Shown piece by piece: positions 24,962 to 34,225 of a stretch of 60,626 nucleotides of DNA. Location: NCBI GenBank assembly GCA_013298545.1, contig JAAFIA010000020.1, positions 1-60,626 of the forward strand, in the 5' to 3' direction. Positions within the stretch are counted from its first letter, which is position 1; each line of letters opens with the position of its first letter. Origin of the DNA: Bacteroidota bacterium (GTDB taxonomy: Bacteria > Bacteroidota > Bacteroidia > Palsa-965). A program made the position numbers and the translations under genes. The notes beneath the pieces were generated by a model, which searched no databases, was not told the DNA's origin, and worked only from the letters and a program-made list of their open reading frames with translations.

Positions 24962-26124
24962 TGCGCGCACTCACCGCCGATGCTATTTTTTCTGCCGATC
25001 GTGGAATGATTCCAGGTGGTGTTCTGATTCTTGATGCGCATGGTGTGGTGGTTGATTTACTTGATACAACAAGTAATTTTGATTTATCGAATGCGCAGAA
25101 AATGCGCGGGGTTTTATGCCCTGGATTTATCAATACGCATGTGCATTTGGAGCTTTCGCACTTGCGTGGACACATTTCCAAACACACCGGATTTGTTGGC
25201 TTTGCGCAAGAATTGATGCAAAAAAGAAATACTTTTTCTGCCGAAGAAGTTGCAACAGCGATGCAACTTGCTGAACAGGAAATGTGGCAAAACGGAATTG
25301 TGGCAGCGGGCGATATTTCCAATACCAATACTTCTTTTGTAACCAAGCGCAATAGTCCCATTTATTGGCATACGTTTATTGAATTATTGGGCTTAAATCC
25401 TTCGCGCGCGCCCAAAGCAATCGAATTGGGCGAACTCCTGCTTCGCGAATGTCCGACCGCCGCCACACTTGCGCCCCACGCCCCCTACACCGCCTCCCCC
25501 GCCCTGCTGCGCGCCATCGCCGCTCACGCACACGAACCATTTACCATACACAACCAAGAAAGCCTTGCCGAAAATGAGTTCTTCCAAAACGGAACGGGGC
25601 GCGTTCGAGAACTCTATAACGCCATTCAAGTTCCGCTCGATTTTTATACACCACCAAATTGTTCCGCGCTCCGATATGCCTTGCCGTTCTTGATGGCAAA
25701 ACGAAATCTATTGCTCGTACACAATACGTTTACACCCAACGATGATTTATTTTGGGCTATGCAACACTACCAAAATTTGTTCTGGTGTTTTTGCCCCAAA
25801 GCCAATTTATACATTGAAAATAACTTGCCCGACTTTGCTGCTTTTTATCGTGCTGGCGCAAGAATCACATTAGGCACAGACAGTCTTGCCTCTAACGATT
25901 CGCTTTCTGTATTGGATGAATTAAAAGTGATTGCTCAAGCTACTCCAGAAATTCCAACAACTGCATTGCTGACTTGGGCAACAAAAAATGGTGCCGATTT
26001 TCTAAACATCGAACAAACGTTTGGGACGTTTGAACGGGGTAAAAAACCTGGTGTCAATTTAATTTCGGGTCTTGACGAAAATTTACGGATGTGTGCCGCC
26101 ACTCAAGTCGCCCGCATGGTTTAG
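24958..26124 (+). CDS. Amidohydrolase (ATZ/TRZ-type, aminofutalosine deaminase-like)
   Basis: 388 residues, cytosolic metal-dependent hydrolase or deaminase. GFINTHVHLELSH near residue 57 gives the metal-binding HxH; HAPYTAS near 170, HNQES near 195 and LLVHNTF near 250 supply further His; GTDSLASNDSLS near 300 supplies the Asp. The last motif resembles aminodeoxyfutalosine deaminases of the alternative menaquinone route as I remember them, so that is the leading guess; other deaminases of the superfamily are possible. Start at ATG 24958 inside the ATGATG overlap with the upstream stop. Its 3' end overlaps ispD tail to tail by 42 bp. Confidence 0.85.
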   Translation: MMRALTADAIFSADRGMIPGGVLILDAHGVVVDLLDTTSNFDLSNAQKMRGVLCPGFINTHVHLELSHLRGHISKHTGFVGFAQELMQKRNTFSAEEVATAMQLAEQEMWQNGIVAAGDISNTNTSFVTKRNSPIYWHTFIELLGLNPSRAPKAIELGELLLRECPTAATLAPHAPYTASPALLRAIAAHAHEPFTIHNQESLAENEFFQNGTGRVRELYNAIQVPLDFYTPPNCSALRYALPFLMAKRNLLLVHNTFTPNDDLFWAMQHYQNLFWCFCPKANLYIENNLPDFAAFYRAGARITLGTDSLASNDSLSVLDELKVIAQATPEIPTTALLTWATKNGADFLNIEQTFGTFERGKKPGVNLISGLDENLRMCAATQVARMV

Positions 26125-26793
26125 ACGATAACGCAACAAGGCTTCGGCAACAGCCATATCGGTTGGTGTGGTGAGTTTGAAATTATCAGTATTTCCATCA
26201 ACCAATCTGATTTGTTCGCCCATCGACTCTACAACACTCGCGTCGTCGGTAAACGTGTATTTGTATTCTTGCTTATACGCTTCTCGCAACAGATCAAAAC
26301 GGAAACATTGTGGTGTTTGAATCAATGCGTATTTCGAGCGATCGACGGCAACGCTACGCGACGATTCGATTTGGCGAATGGAGTCGTTGAGCGGAATTGC
26401 GGGCACACCGTTGCCATAACGTTCGGCAGACTTATACGCCGCACTGATGGTTTTTTGTGCAACAAGCGGACGGGCAGCATCGTGAATCGCAACAAGACAA
26501 TCGCTTTCGGGAATTAGTTTTAAGCCATTGCTGACCGATGCAAAACGTGTTTCACCGCCTTCTGCAATTTGAATGGGTAAATCGAGTTTGTATTCTTGTG
26601 CAATTTTCTCCCATTCCGAAAACTGATCGGCTGGAAGTACAAGAATGATTTTGACGGTTGGATCGAACTGGGCAAAAGCTTCGATGCTATACAGCAAAAC
26701 GGGTTTGCCGTCGAGTTTTAAAAATTGCTTGGGAACAGGCGTGTTCATGCGCGAACCGCGACCTGCTGCAACGATAATGGCGTAGTGAACCAT
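26083..26793 (-). CDS. ispD: 2-C-methyl-D-erythritol 4-phosphate cytidylyltransferase
   Basis: Third enzyme of the MEP isoprenoid pathway; couples CTP to MEP. 236 residues. CTP-binding IIVAAGRGSRM is at residues 6-16 with PKQFLKLDGKPVLLYS after it; AIHDAARPL near 101, IPLNDSIR near 133, and IQTPQCFR near 155. Start taken at ATG 26793 because MVHYAIIVAAG is the normal N-terminus; a TTG four codons upstream overlaps the -7 box. The 3' end overlaps the amidohydrolase tail to tail by 42 bp. The prenyl synthase at 9811 acts downstream in the same pathway. Confidence 0.96.
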   Translation of the reverse strand: MVHYAIIVAAGRGSRMNTPVPKQFLKLDGKPVLLYSIEAFAQFDPTVKIILVLPADQFSEWEKIAQEYKLDLPIQIAEGGETRFASVSNGLKLIPESDCLVAIHDAARPLVAQKTISAAYKSAERYGNGVPAIPLNDSIRQIESSRSVAVDRSKYALIQTPQCFRFDLLREAYKQEYKYTFTDDASVVESMGEQIRLVDGNTDNFKLTTPTDMAVAEALLRYRLNHAGDLSGGTHP

Positions 26794-26802
26794 GAGTGGT
26801 GC

Positions 26803-26810
26803 CAAAACTA
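26803..26810 (-). promoter_or_regulatory. -7 box TAGTTTTG for ispD
   Basis: Reads TAGTTTTG on the minus strand, 9 nt before the ispD ATG. It falls in the gap between the AT-rich PIN gene and ispD, so ispD has its own promoter. Confidence 0.5.
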
Positions 26811-26849
26811 AAAAGAAATGTGATTCATTGGCTCATACAAACCAAATAC

Positions 26850-27326
26850 TTAAAACAAGAGTCCAAACACGTCGTTATGTGAGTTCTTTAAATCAATAAA
26901 ATCAAACTGAGGATTTGCTTCCTGCTTGAGAAGATTATACATTTTTACGCTCTCAGAATCCGACGACAAATAGTATTGAACAGATATTTCTTCATCGGCT
27001 TGAGCAAAAAGTTTTGCATCATTTGGAATAATATTCCGTTCGTTTAACTTTAATCTTCCCTTATTCTCAAAAACAATTTTAGCGAAAGAACCTGCTCGTT
27101 TCGCATGACTAAAATTAAAAGGTACGATTCGAAGATTTCTCAATGGCAACTCGGATATATCACCTCCAACACAATACTCTGCAATTGAAACTGTAGAAAT
27201 AATCATTGCTATCTCTTGTTCTAAAAAATAGCGATAATACCCATCAGCATTTCTAAAGAGTGGATCATTTGTATTCAAAAATCGCAAGAAAAAACTAGTG
27301 TCTAACAGAACCGATTTATGCATCAT
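26850..27326 (-). CDS. PIN-domain protein (VapC-like nuclease)
   Basis: 158 residues. Acidic residues of a PIN nuclease are visible: LLDTSFFLRFLN (Asp9), VSIAEYCVGG (Glu near 50), NDAKLFAQADE (Asp near 102) and the final FIDLKNSHNDVFGLLF (Asp near 143-152). PIN toxins of VapBC systems cut tRNA or rRNA. The gene has no small antitoxin; instead it overlaps by 11 bp the 261-residue gene upstream, which may be the partner. Two adjacent ATG codons at 27326 and 27323 could both start it. Both genes are clearly AT-richer than ispD and queA, suggesting transfer. Confidence 0.8.
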   Translation of the reverse strand: MMHKSVLLDTSFFLRFLNTNDPLFRNADGYYRYFLEQEIAMIISTVSIAEYCVGGDISELPLRNLRIVPFNFSHAKRAGSFAKIVFENKGRLKLNERNIIPNDAKLFAQADEEISVQYYLSSDSESVKMYNLLKQEANPQFDFIDLKNSHNDVFGLLF

Positions 27327-28101
27327 AACCTCCTCTAAGATTTCTTAACCAATTTTCTGAATCAATTTTCCCAAGCCATGATTTTTGTGCTTTCTCTCTT
27401 AATTCCTGCAAGTATAAACCATCATATTGTGGCTGATAATCGATTAATTCGACAAAAGTTAGTGATGATGTATCAATTTCTCCTGTTTCCAGATTTTGCT
27501 TTCCCAATGCTCTAACTCCGTATGCTTTCTTATGTATGATATTCTCTTCAAGTGTCTCAAAAAAAGAGATCGGTGTTTGTATAATTATTGTTCCGATGTT
27601 GTCAGTTAAAACATGAAGATTCGTTTTGCCTTTGCCACCAGCATTTGTAATTTTTCCATAAAAATAAAACTCCGCTTCTGCCCATATTGCTTCTGTTCTG
27701 ATGAATTTTGTAGTTCGATCAACTTTTATCTCATTTGAATTTTCAAGCGATGTTTTTATACTAAACGTGTAATCATTTTTGGATGCAATCTCTTGAATAC
27801 TTTCAAATGCTTCCGCTGTCGGCCTATCTAAGAAATCAATGCTGTGGGAAACATTTACTTGCCCCACAATAGCATTAAAACCAATAATATATTGAATGGA
27901 GGTTTTAAAAACATGTTTAACGGAACCTTTTTCTATCTTATAACTAATGATCGGACGGTCTTTTTTATCACTCGGAAACAATAGGTTTTCCGCGGCTTGG
28001 AGCACTTTGATTAGCTCCTTGATATCATAATTATCAGGAGTAAGATCAATATTTCCCTTTGATCCATTTATTTTAATCTCTATGTACCCGATCTTTTCCA
28101 C
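27316..28101 (-). CDS. Unknown protein paired with the PIN gene
   Basis: 261 residues, no signal or membrane segment. The N-terminus is strand-rich (KIGYIEIKINGSKGNIDLTP), followed by IKELIKVLQAAENLLF, then IEKGSVKHVFKTSIQYIIGF and a central beta-rich region (AEFYFYGKITNAGGKGKTNL, IGTIIIQTPISFFETLEEN). The C-terminus is ESQ/W-rich (QKSWLGKIDSENWLRNL). The family was not recognised. It overlaps the PIN gene by 11 bp and precedes it, the place an antitoxin normally occupies, but it is much larger than VapB antitoxins and lacks an obvious DNA-binding fold. An antitoxin or a co-effector role is inference. Confidence 0.65.
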   Translation of the reverse strand: MEKIGYIEIKINGSKGNIDLTPDNYDIKELIKVLQAAENLLFPSDKKDRPIISYKIEKGSVKHVFKTSIQYIIGFNAIVGQVNVSHSIDFLDRPTAEAFESIQEIASKNDYTFSIKTSLENSNEIKVDRTTKFIRTEAIWAEAEFYFYGKITNAGGKGKTNLHVLTDNIGTIIIQTPISFFETLEENIIHKKAYGVRALGKQNLETGEIDTSSLTFVELIDYQPQYDGLYLQELREKAQKSWLGKIDSENWLRNLRGGYDA

Positions 28102-28150
28102 AATACAAATTAACTAAACCCAATTGAATTGTACTAATTGTTTAATAAAG

Positions 28151-28181
28151 ATAAAAAAAACGCCCCGAAATTTGGGGCGTT
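28151..28181 (-). terminator. Intrinsic terminator after queA
   Basis: Stem aacgcccc (28159-28166) with ggggcgtt (28174-28181), loop gaaattt, followed on the minus strand by a run of eight T. It ends the ftsX-queA operon 22 bp after the queA stop. Confidence 0.88.
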
Positions 28182-28203
28182 ATAAATTAGTTTACTGTTT
28201 TTT

Positions 28204-29253
28204 TTACAAAATCAACATGGCATCGCCATAGCTGAGGAAGCGGTATTTTTCTTTGACGGCTTCTTTGTAAGCTTTCATAATCAGATCATAGCCACCAAAC
28301 GCGCAAGTCATCATCAACAAAGTTGATTCAGGTGCGTGCAAATTGGTGATCATGCAATTCGGGATGCTGAAATCGTATGGCGGAAAAAGGAATTTATTTG
28401 TCCAACCGTCAAATGGTTTCAACAAGCCTTCGGTAGAAACAGAGGTTTCAACAGATCGTGCGGTCGTTGTACCAACAGCGCATACGCGGCGTTTTTCGCG
28501 TTTGGCTTTGTTGACGATTTCGGCGCAAGATTCAGGAATTTCGATCTGCTCAGACTCCATTTTATGTTTGGTAAGGTCTTCTACTTCAACTGGGCGGAAA
28601 CTTCCGAGGCCAACGTGAAGCGTAAGCATAGCAAAATTGATTCCTTTAATTTCCAAACGTTTGAGCAATTCGCGGCTGAAGTGCATACCAGCGGTAGGAG
28701 CAGCAACAGCCCCTTCGACACGGGCATAAACGGTTTGGTAACGCTCAGTATCTTCGGGTTGAAGCGGGCGGCGGATGTATTTTGGAATCGGGCAGTTGCC
28801 GAGTGATTCGATGGTTTTCTTAAAATCTTCGTAAGGTCCGTCAAACAAAAAACGAAGCGTACGACCGCGCGAAGTGGTATTGTCAATGACTTCTGCTACC
28901 AACGAATCGTCATCGCCGAAATACAATTTATTGCCGATACGGATTTTGCGGGCAGGATCAACAAGCACGTCCCAAAGGCGGCTTTCGCGGTTAAGTTCGC
29001 GAAGCAGAAACACTTCAATTTTAGCGCCTGTTTTTTCCTTGTTGCCATAAAGGCGGGCCGGAAATACTTTTGAATCGTTGAGGATCATCACATCGCCATC
29101 GTCAAAATACTCAATAATGTCTTTGAAGATGCGGTGTTCGATTTTTCCGGTATCGCGGTGGATAACCATCAAACGAGATTCATCACGATTTTTAGTCGGA
29201 TAATCGGCGACTAATTCGCGTGGGAGATTGAACTTAAACTGCGAGAGTTTCAT
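28204..29253 (-). CDS. queA: S-adenosylmethionine:tRNA ribosyltransferase-isomerase
   Basis: Transfers the ribosyl part of SAM to preQ1 at tRNA position 34 to give epoxyqueuosine. 349 residues. Typical N-terminus [35 protein letters not shown] near 55; [11 protein letters not shown] near 145; [10 protein letters not shown] near 178; [14 protein letters not shown] near 205; [12 protein letters not shown] near 255. Start at ATG 29253, where the family's usual N-terminus begins; the longer reading adds nine unconserved residues. Separated from truB by 311 bp that carry a promoter of its own, so it can be transcribed separately. Confidence 0.97.
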   Translation of the reverse strand: MKLSQFKFNLPRELVADYPTKNRDESRLMVIHRDTGKIEHRIFKDIIEYFDDGDVMILNDSKVFPARLYGNKEKTGAKIEVFLLRELNRESRLWDVLVDPARKIRIGNKLYFGDDDSLVAEVIDNTTSRGRTLRFLFDGPYEDFKKTIESLGNCPIPKYIRRPLQPEDTERYQTVYARVEGAVAAPTAGMHFSRELLKRLEIKGINFAMLTLHVGLGSFRPVEVEDLTKHKMESEQIEIPESCAEIVNKAKREKRRVCAVGTTTARSVETSVSTEGLLKPFDGWTNKFLFPPYDFSIPNCMITNLHAPESTLLMMTCAFGGYDLIMKAYKEAVKEKYRFLSYGDAMLIL

Positions 29254-29564
29254 TGCGTTGTTGTCTGCGGGCTGACACAAACAGATTCATTCACCCAAAA
29301 GGTGAAAAAGATGGCTCAGAAAATAGATTTGAAGCACCTGCCGTCGCTTCAGCCCTGATTAAAGTGGGCGCAAATATATCCCGCCGAGATACCCTTTGTC
29401 AAGTGTTTTCGTGTTTTTTTTCAATATTGTTTTCAAAAACACACACAGTATCAAGGTTTTCTGCGGCATTGTACCGCTGAAGGGCCTGTCGTTGCTGCTA
29501 TTTTTCAAATCACCCGATTTTCTTGAGAAGCACGAAGAATTTGACTGAAAGACCGATTTTCTCC
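29254..29564 (-). promoter_or_regulatory. queA promoter and 5' leader
   Basis: The gap between truB and queA. On the minus strand a TTGAC at about 29395 is followed after about 21 nt by TATATTTG (29371-29378), a -33/-7 pair close to the Bacteroidota consensus. The resulting leader is about 110 nt. It contains two short hairpins: ttcacc/ggtgaa (around 29290-29306) and gaagc/gcttc near 29330-29350. No known riboswitch was recognised. The part from 29380 to 29564 holds no gene that I can support. Confidence 0.45.
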
Positions 29565-30314
29565 TTAGTTTTTGTTTTCGCCTGAAGAATTTTCGGGAAT
29601 ATTCAGGGTTTCGACAACTTCGGTTAATGCTTCCAAGCTAATAGCATCGGCCACCTGAAATGCACCAATACGGGTTCTGCGCAAAGCACTTAAATGTGCG
29701 CCAGAACCAACGGCTTTTCCAAAATCGCGCGCCAACGCACGGATATAGGTTCCCTTACTACACACAACACGAAAATCGGCCTCCCACAAACCCGCTTCAT
29801 TCGGCACAATCCGCGTGAGTTCAAAGACAGAAATTTCAACCGTGCGTGCCTCCAACTTGCTTTCCTTTCCTGCACGCGCAAGATCATACGCCCGTTTTCC
29901 ATCTACTTTAATGGCCGAAAAATGAGGCGGTACTTGTTCTATTTGTCCAGTAAATTGCGCGGTGGCGGATCGAATGAGGTCTTCGTTCAGATGTGCGGTC
30001 GGGAAGGTTTCGTCTATCTCCATTTCCAAATCAAAGCCCGGTGTCGTTGCTCCAATCCGAAATGTACCCGTGTATTCTTTTTCTTGCGCCTGAAACTCAT
30101 CAATGCGCTTGGTCATTTTTCCGGTGCAGATGATGAGCAAACCCGTTGCCAAGGGATCAAGCGTTCCGGCATGACCGACTTTTAGTTTTACTTTTAATTT
30201 ACGGTACAAAAGACCACGAATCCGTTTCACCGCATCGAACGAGGTCCATGTCAGTGGCTTGTCGATGAGCAGAATTTCTCCGGCTACAAAATCGTACGTT
30301 TTGGAAGTACTCAC
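29565..30314 (-). CDS. truB: tRNA pseudouridine(55) synthase
   Basis: Makes pseudouridine 55 in the T-loop of tRNAs. 249 residues. Catalytic motif VGHAGTLDPLATGLLIICTG at residues 47-66 with Asp53 as the nucleophile; LLIDKPLTWTSFDAVK at 15-30; PPHFSAIKVDGKRAYDLAR near 132; VVCSKGTYIRALARDFG near 187. Overlaps the uppP stop by 4 bp within the ftsX-DUF3098-uppP-truB operon found in many Bacteroidota. The protein lacks the C-terminal PUA domain of longer homologues. Confidence 0.97.
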   Translation of the reverse strand: MSTSKTYDFVAGEILLIDKPLTWTSFDAVKRIRGLLYRKLKVKLKVGHAGTLDPLATGLLIICTGKMTKRIDEFQAQEKEYTGTFRIGATTPGFDLEMEIDETFPTAHLNEDLIRSATAQFTGQIEQVPPHFSAIKVDGKRAYDLARAGKESKLEARTVEISVFELTRIVPNEAGLWEADFRVVCSKGTYIRALARDFGKAVGSGAHLSALRRTRIGAFQVADAISLEALTEVVETLNIPENSSGENKN

Positions 30315-31141
30315 GAGGCGTTACGGCGAATAAAATAATCAGTCAGCAACACGACAAGCCCCGCAACAATGCGGTAAATACCCCAAATGCGGAAGCCATA
30401 GCGTTTCACCACACCAATAAAAAGTTTGATGGCCAGAATAGCCACGACAAATGCCACGATATTGCCAATAATAAAAGCGTGTGTGTTTTCAGGCGTTGCC
30501 GTTACCAATTCGTAACCTTTCATTTCTACGCCCGCTACTTCCCATTTTTTCAGCACTAGCGAATAACCAGTTGCGGCGAGTAATGTAGGAACGGCCAGAA
30601 AGAAAGAAAATTCGGCAGCCAGCTCGCGCGTGAGGCGTTGTTGCATGCCACCAATAATGGTCGAAGCACTGCGACTCATGCCCGGAAGCAATACGGCCAA
30701 AATCTGCCAACAACCAATAAAAAATGCTTTGACAAACGTAATGCGCGATTCTTCTCGAATATTTTGGTTCTTAAACCATTGATCTACAAAAAGCAAAACC
30801 ACACCTCCGGCGATCAACGTCCCCGCAATAAAAAGCGGATTTTCTAAAGCCTCGTCAATGCGGTCGCCAAATAACTTCCCGATGATTAATGCAGGAATTA
30901 CGGCAATGCCCAGCTTGATGTAAAACTTGAAATTGGTAAGTTGAATAAATTTCCGCCAGTACAACACAAGTACCGAGAGAATGGCCCCAAACTGAATTGC
31001 GATTGTAAAAAGTTTGGTAAACGGATCGGAAGCAATATGCATTGCCGAAGACGCAATAATCATGTGCCCAGTAGAAGACACCGGAAGAAACTCAGTGAGT
31101 CCTTCGATAACAGCAAGAATAATTGCTTCGGCTGTGGTCAT
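30311..31141 (-). CDS. uppP: Undecaprenyl-diphosphatase (BacA/UppP)
   Basis: Dephosphorylates undecaprenyl diphosphate in the inner membrane so the lipid carrier for cell-wall synthesis can be reused; overexpression gives bacitracin resistance in other bacteria. 276 residues with about eight membrane segments. Active-site motifs: EGLTEFLPVSSTGH (residues 13-26) and LPGMSRSASTIIGG (near 162). Start taken at ATG 31141, the family's usual MTTAEAI start; an in-frame ATG at 31165 would add eight residues. Cell-division neighbour ftsX supports a role in the division/envelope operon. Confidence 0.96.
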   Translation of the reverse strand: MTTAEAIILAVIEGLTEFLPVSSTGHMIIASSAMHIASDPFTKLFTIAIQFGAILSVLVLYWRKFIQLTNFKFYIKLGIAVIPALIIGKLFGDRIDEALENPLFIAGTLIAGGVVLLFVDQWFKNQNIREESRITFVKAFFIGCWQILAVLLPGMSRSASTIIGGMQQRLTRELAAEFSFFLAVPTLLAATGYSLVLKKWEVAGVEMKGYELVTATPENTHAFIIGNIVAFVVAILAIKLFIGVVKRYGFRIWGIYRIVAGLVVLLTDYFIRRNAS

Positions 31142-31198
31142 AAGCTCGTCATTTCGCTTTTGCATAACCAATTTGGTTGTGCATCCAGCGAATTGCGT

Positions 31199-31477
31199 TT
31201 ACGCGTTGCGTGGCTTTTTCATGATGCCCCAAAGCACCACACCGAAACCAATGAGCAATACAATTGGCGCAACCGTAATGCGACGTGTACTGAACAATTC
31301 GGCACCGTTGAATTTTGTCGGATCATCCGATCCACCGCCCGACATCAGCAAATAACCCACAATAAGCAACACGCATCCGGCAAGGATGATGAGGTAATTT
31401 TCGCGGCCAAATGCGAGATTTGCGGGATCGTTGCTTTCTTTTTTCTCCGTTTTGGATTGAGCTTGAAGTTTTGCCAT
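31199..31477 (-). CDS. DUF3098 membrane protein
   Basis: 92 residues with two membrane segments (about 29-47, LIILAGCVLLIVGYLLM; and 68-86, VAPIVLLIGFGVVLWGI). The pattern NLAFGRENY at the start of the first segment and SGGGSDDPTKFNG between them fits DUF3098, a Bacteroidota family found almost always between ftsX and uppP. Role unknown; the fixed position suggests a division or envelope function. 11 bp downstream of ftsX and 57 bp before uppP. Confidence 0.9.
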   Translation of the reverse strand: MAKLQAQSKTEKKESNDPANLAFGRENYLIILAGCVLLIVGYLLMSGGGSDDPTKFNGAELFSTRRITVAPIVLLIGFGVVLWGIMKKPRNA

Positions 31478-31488
31478 GATTGAAAAGA

Positions 31489-32367
31489 TCAGTTTGCGTA
31501 TAAAGCATCGGTGCTTTGACGTAGAAAACGTCTAACAGCGAGCGAGGTTGAAAACCAGGTGATGAGAATTCCTAGAATAATTTGCAGGGCACAAAGCACA
31601 GCCAACGTTTGAACGTCGGCAACCTGAATGAGTTTAAGTTCGCGGAAACTATTGTCAATCGCGAGAATAATTCCGGTGGTGATGACAATGGCCAGAACCG
31701 CGCCAATAAGGCCATTGCGAATGCCTTTCCAAACAAACGGACGGCGGATAAAACTTTTCGTTGCGCCAACCAAATCCATGGTACGAATGAGGAAACGTTG
31801 CGAATAAATGGCCAAGCGAATGGTGTTGAAAATCAATGCTACGGCAATAAACAAAAGCGCCCCGCTAAACACAAGAATGACCAAGCTAACCGTTGTAAGG
31901 TTTTCATTCAAAGCACCAATCATGTCTTTTTGATACACCACATCTTTGATTCGCGCATCATCGCGCAGATCTTGCTCGATCCAACGGATGCTGTCGTTGT
32001 TGGCATATTCGGCGCGCAATGAAATTTCGATGGATGGTTGTAGTGGGTTGAATCCGAGCGTTTGGACAAAATCTTCGCCGAGTTCTGTTTTTAAGTTTTT
32101 GGCGGCTTCGTCTTTTGAAATGTAAACCGTATTGCGTCGCCAAGGTTCGGCATCAATGGATTTTTGAAGCGCAATCACATCGGCATCTTTTGCATTCTCA
32201 TCGAGAAATACGGTAATGGCAATACTTTCCTTGAAATAATCGGAAACCGTTTTGGCCTTGAGCAACAAGACGCTCAACAAACCAAGCATCACCAATACGA
32301 GCGTAATGCTGATAACAATGGTTACCGAGGATGTTTGAAAGCGACGACGAACGGTTGTTTCGGACAC
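31489..32367 (-). CDS. ftsX: Cell division protein FtsX
   Basis: Membrane component of the FtsEX complex, which couples division to cell-wall hydrolase activation. 292 residues with four membrane segments: one N-terminal (VTIVISITLVLVMLGLLSVL), an extracytoplasmic domain of about 120 residues (about 45-165), then three C-terminal (LVILVFSGALLFIAVALIF, IGAVLAIVITTGIILAI, LAVLCALQIILGILITWF). The MDLVGATKSFIRRPF loop is typical. It starts with GTG. No ftsE is seen adjacent; in Bacteroidota the ATPase gene is usually elsewhere. Confidence 0.94.
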   Translation of the reverse strand: MSETTVRRRFQTSSVTIVISITLVLVMLGLLSVLLLKAKTVSDYFKESIAITVFLDENAKDADVIALQKSIDAEPWRRNTVYISKDEAAKNLKTELGEDFVQTLGFNPLQPSIEISLRAEYANNDSIRWIEQDLRDDARIKDVVYQKDMIGALNENLTTVSLVILVFSGALLFIAVALIFNTIRLAIYSQRFLIRTMDLVGATKSFIRRPFVWKGIRNGLIGAVLAIVITTGIILAIDNSFRELKLIQVADVQTLAVLCALQIILGILITWFSTSLAVRRFLRQSTDALYAN

Positions 32368-32491
32368 GGGAAATTTGGTTTGCAGCGCGAAAATACAAAA
32401 AGATACGCGCCTGAGAAGGATGAAAGCGTTAAATAGCGTGAAACGGCATGGAGAAAAGAATCACCCGCAACAACAGCGCTTTTGAAACGGC

Positions 32492-34225
32492 TTACCGTGC
32501 AATCATCAACCGTTGAACACCGCGCTTGCCATTGCCTGAAAGGACAACCAAGTACATGCCTTCTGGCAATGTCCGTGTGCTTACACTAGCTGACGATCCA
32601 GAAAGCTGTTCGGTCTGAATCACGCGCCCTGTCATGTCCTGAATTTCGAGCAAAACTGACCCTGAACCAAAATCCCACGATACTTGCACCAGTTCATTTG
32701 CCGGATTGGGGAATAGTTTTGGCGTAAGTCCGGCATTTTCTGCCACGTCAATGGTCAAGACAATGGGAGCAGACATGAACGAACAGCCAAATGCGTTTGT
32801 TACCTCAACCGTGTAACTACCATTGCCTGTGGTAAGCAACATATCCATCGTCGCATTCGGGATGGGATTGCCATTGAAATACCATTGCAACGTGTTGTTC
32901 GTTGTATCAATCGTAGAAAGCACCAAGCCGTTTTGCGTTACGGTTGGATGCCACGAGGTATCGCAATAAATGGCTGTAATGGTATCTGAAAAAGCAACAC
33001 AACCAAAACTATTAATCGCGATGACATAATAATCGCCGGAGATTAAAACCGTATCGGATGCTGCGTTGTGTCCTAACAAAGGACTTCCGTTCAAATACCA
33101 CTGCAAATTGTATTGAATCGTATCGGTATGTAAGGTATGATTCAACGAATCGTAATAGATGTTTGGCTCGCCCGGAAAACCATAGACGTGAATCGTATCA
33201 TCGGTAATGACGGAAGGCGAAGGCGGCACAACCAAATGATTGACCGTATAATTGACAACCGAAATATTGGCCGCACAGCCATTGCAACCGTTGAGCGACA
33301 TGGTATGATTGCCCACATAATCGTCGTTCCCAAAGCCAAATTCAAAATCGTCCTCATCCCAAACTTCCAAGGTGTAGGTATTCGCCGGATTCATATTAAT
33401 GTTCAAGTTATTCCACGAAACAACCGGAAACTGATCGGCAAAATAATTGGATTGATAAACAGGATTTCCGTTCTCTTTGACAATCACAAATAAATCGGGA
33501 TTGCCATCGGTTGGGTAGCCCCAAACAGAAAATGAATTTTGAATGGATTGAATAGAAATATCGGTGATGGTATAAAAATTATAGGTTGTTGTATCGCTGT
33601 ATGCTTCGTAATGCACCACATAATCGCCGGGCTGGTTATAAACTTGCGGCACGGGATTTTCTGCCGTAGTTTGGTTGCTGTTCCCAAAATCCCAAAAATA
33701 TGCGGGCAGTCCAGGATTGTTGTTGGTAAACGAAACTGTGATGGGCGAACATCCGGTAAAACCGGCCATTGAAAATCCATTGTTGGACGAAGACGAACTG
33801 CCTGGAATCACTTCCATATATACTTGGAACGTAACCGGAATGCCCGTGGCGATGGTCAAATCGGCAATAACCGTTACATCGACATTGTATTGCCCAGCAA
33901 GTAAAGGCGTTCCCGAAACATTCACGCAGCCATACTGATTGACTTGAGGATCGTAATCGCAGTTATTTTGGAATGCGCTGCATGTCCATGTTAAACCAAC
34001 CGGAAGCGTTACCGTGAGGATATGAAAATTGGTAAAATCATAGCCCAAGGTATCGAGCGGCATAACAAACGTAATGTCTGTAGAGTATGGCTGCCCAACA
34101 GTTGCTGTGGGAAGCGTATCGGGATAAATTCCGGGTTGGGTGTACGATGTATTAACGGTACACGGCTGCGCAAAAAGTGCAGCACCAGAAAAAACCAAAA
34201 ACAGGACGAGTAAAAATTTTTTCAT
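32492..34225 (-). CDS. Secreted protein with PKD domain and T9SS sorting domain
   Basis: 577 residues. Signal peptide MKKFLLVLFLVFSGAALFAQ; a beta-sandwich stretch (about 30-140), a PKD domain near 160-220 (PAYFWDFGNSNQTTAENP), several Cys-containing Ig-like repeats with LQWYFNGNPIPN phrases, then a type A T9SS sorting domain in the last 75 residues (LTPKLFPNPANELVQVSWD, LLEIQDMTGRVIQTEQ, PEGMYLVVLSGNGKRG). Predicted surface-attached or released by the type IX system. Start taken at ATG 34225, which begins the signal peptide; a longer reading adds a hydrophobic 20-residue stretch. Role not recognised; adhesion or polymer binding possible. Confidence 0.85.
   Translation of the reverse strand: MKKFLLVLFLVFSGAALFAQPCTVNTSYTQPGIYPDTLPTATVGQPYSTDITFVMPLDTLGYDFTNFHILTVTLPVGLTWTCSAFQNNCDYDPQVNQYGCVNVSGTPLLAGQYNVDVTVIADLTIATGIPVTFQVYMEVIPGSSSSSNNGFSMAGFTGCSPITVSFTNNNPGLPAYFWDFGNSNQTTAENPVPQVYNQPGDYVVHYEAYSDTTTYNFYTITDISIQSIQNSFSVWGYPTDGNPDLFVIVKENGNPVYQSNYFADQFPVVSWNNLNINMNPANTYTLEVWDEDDFEFGFGNDDYVGNHTMSLNGCNGCAANISVVNYTVNHLVVPPSPSVITDDTIHVYGFPGEPNIYYDSLNHTLHTDTIQYNLQWYLNGSPLLGHNAASDTVLISGDYYVIAINSFGCVAFSDTITAIYCDTSWHPTVTQNGLVLSTIDTTNNTLQWYFNGNPIPNATMDMLLTTGNGSYTVEVTNAFGCSFMSAPIVLTIDVAENAGLTPKLFPNPANELVQVSWDFGSGSVLLEIQDMTGRVIQTEQLSGSSASVSTRTLPEGMYLVVLSGNGKRGVQRLMIAR

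Noticed and set aside
29254-29380. preQ1 riboswitch before queA
   Set aside because: Short hairpins are present, but I could not recognise the conserved core, and preQ1 riboswitches usually lie before other queuosine genes.
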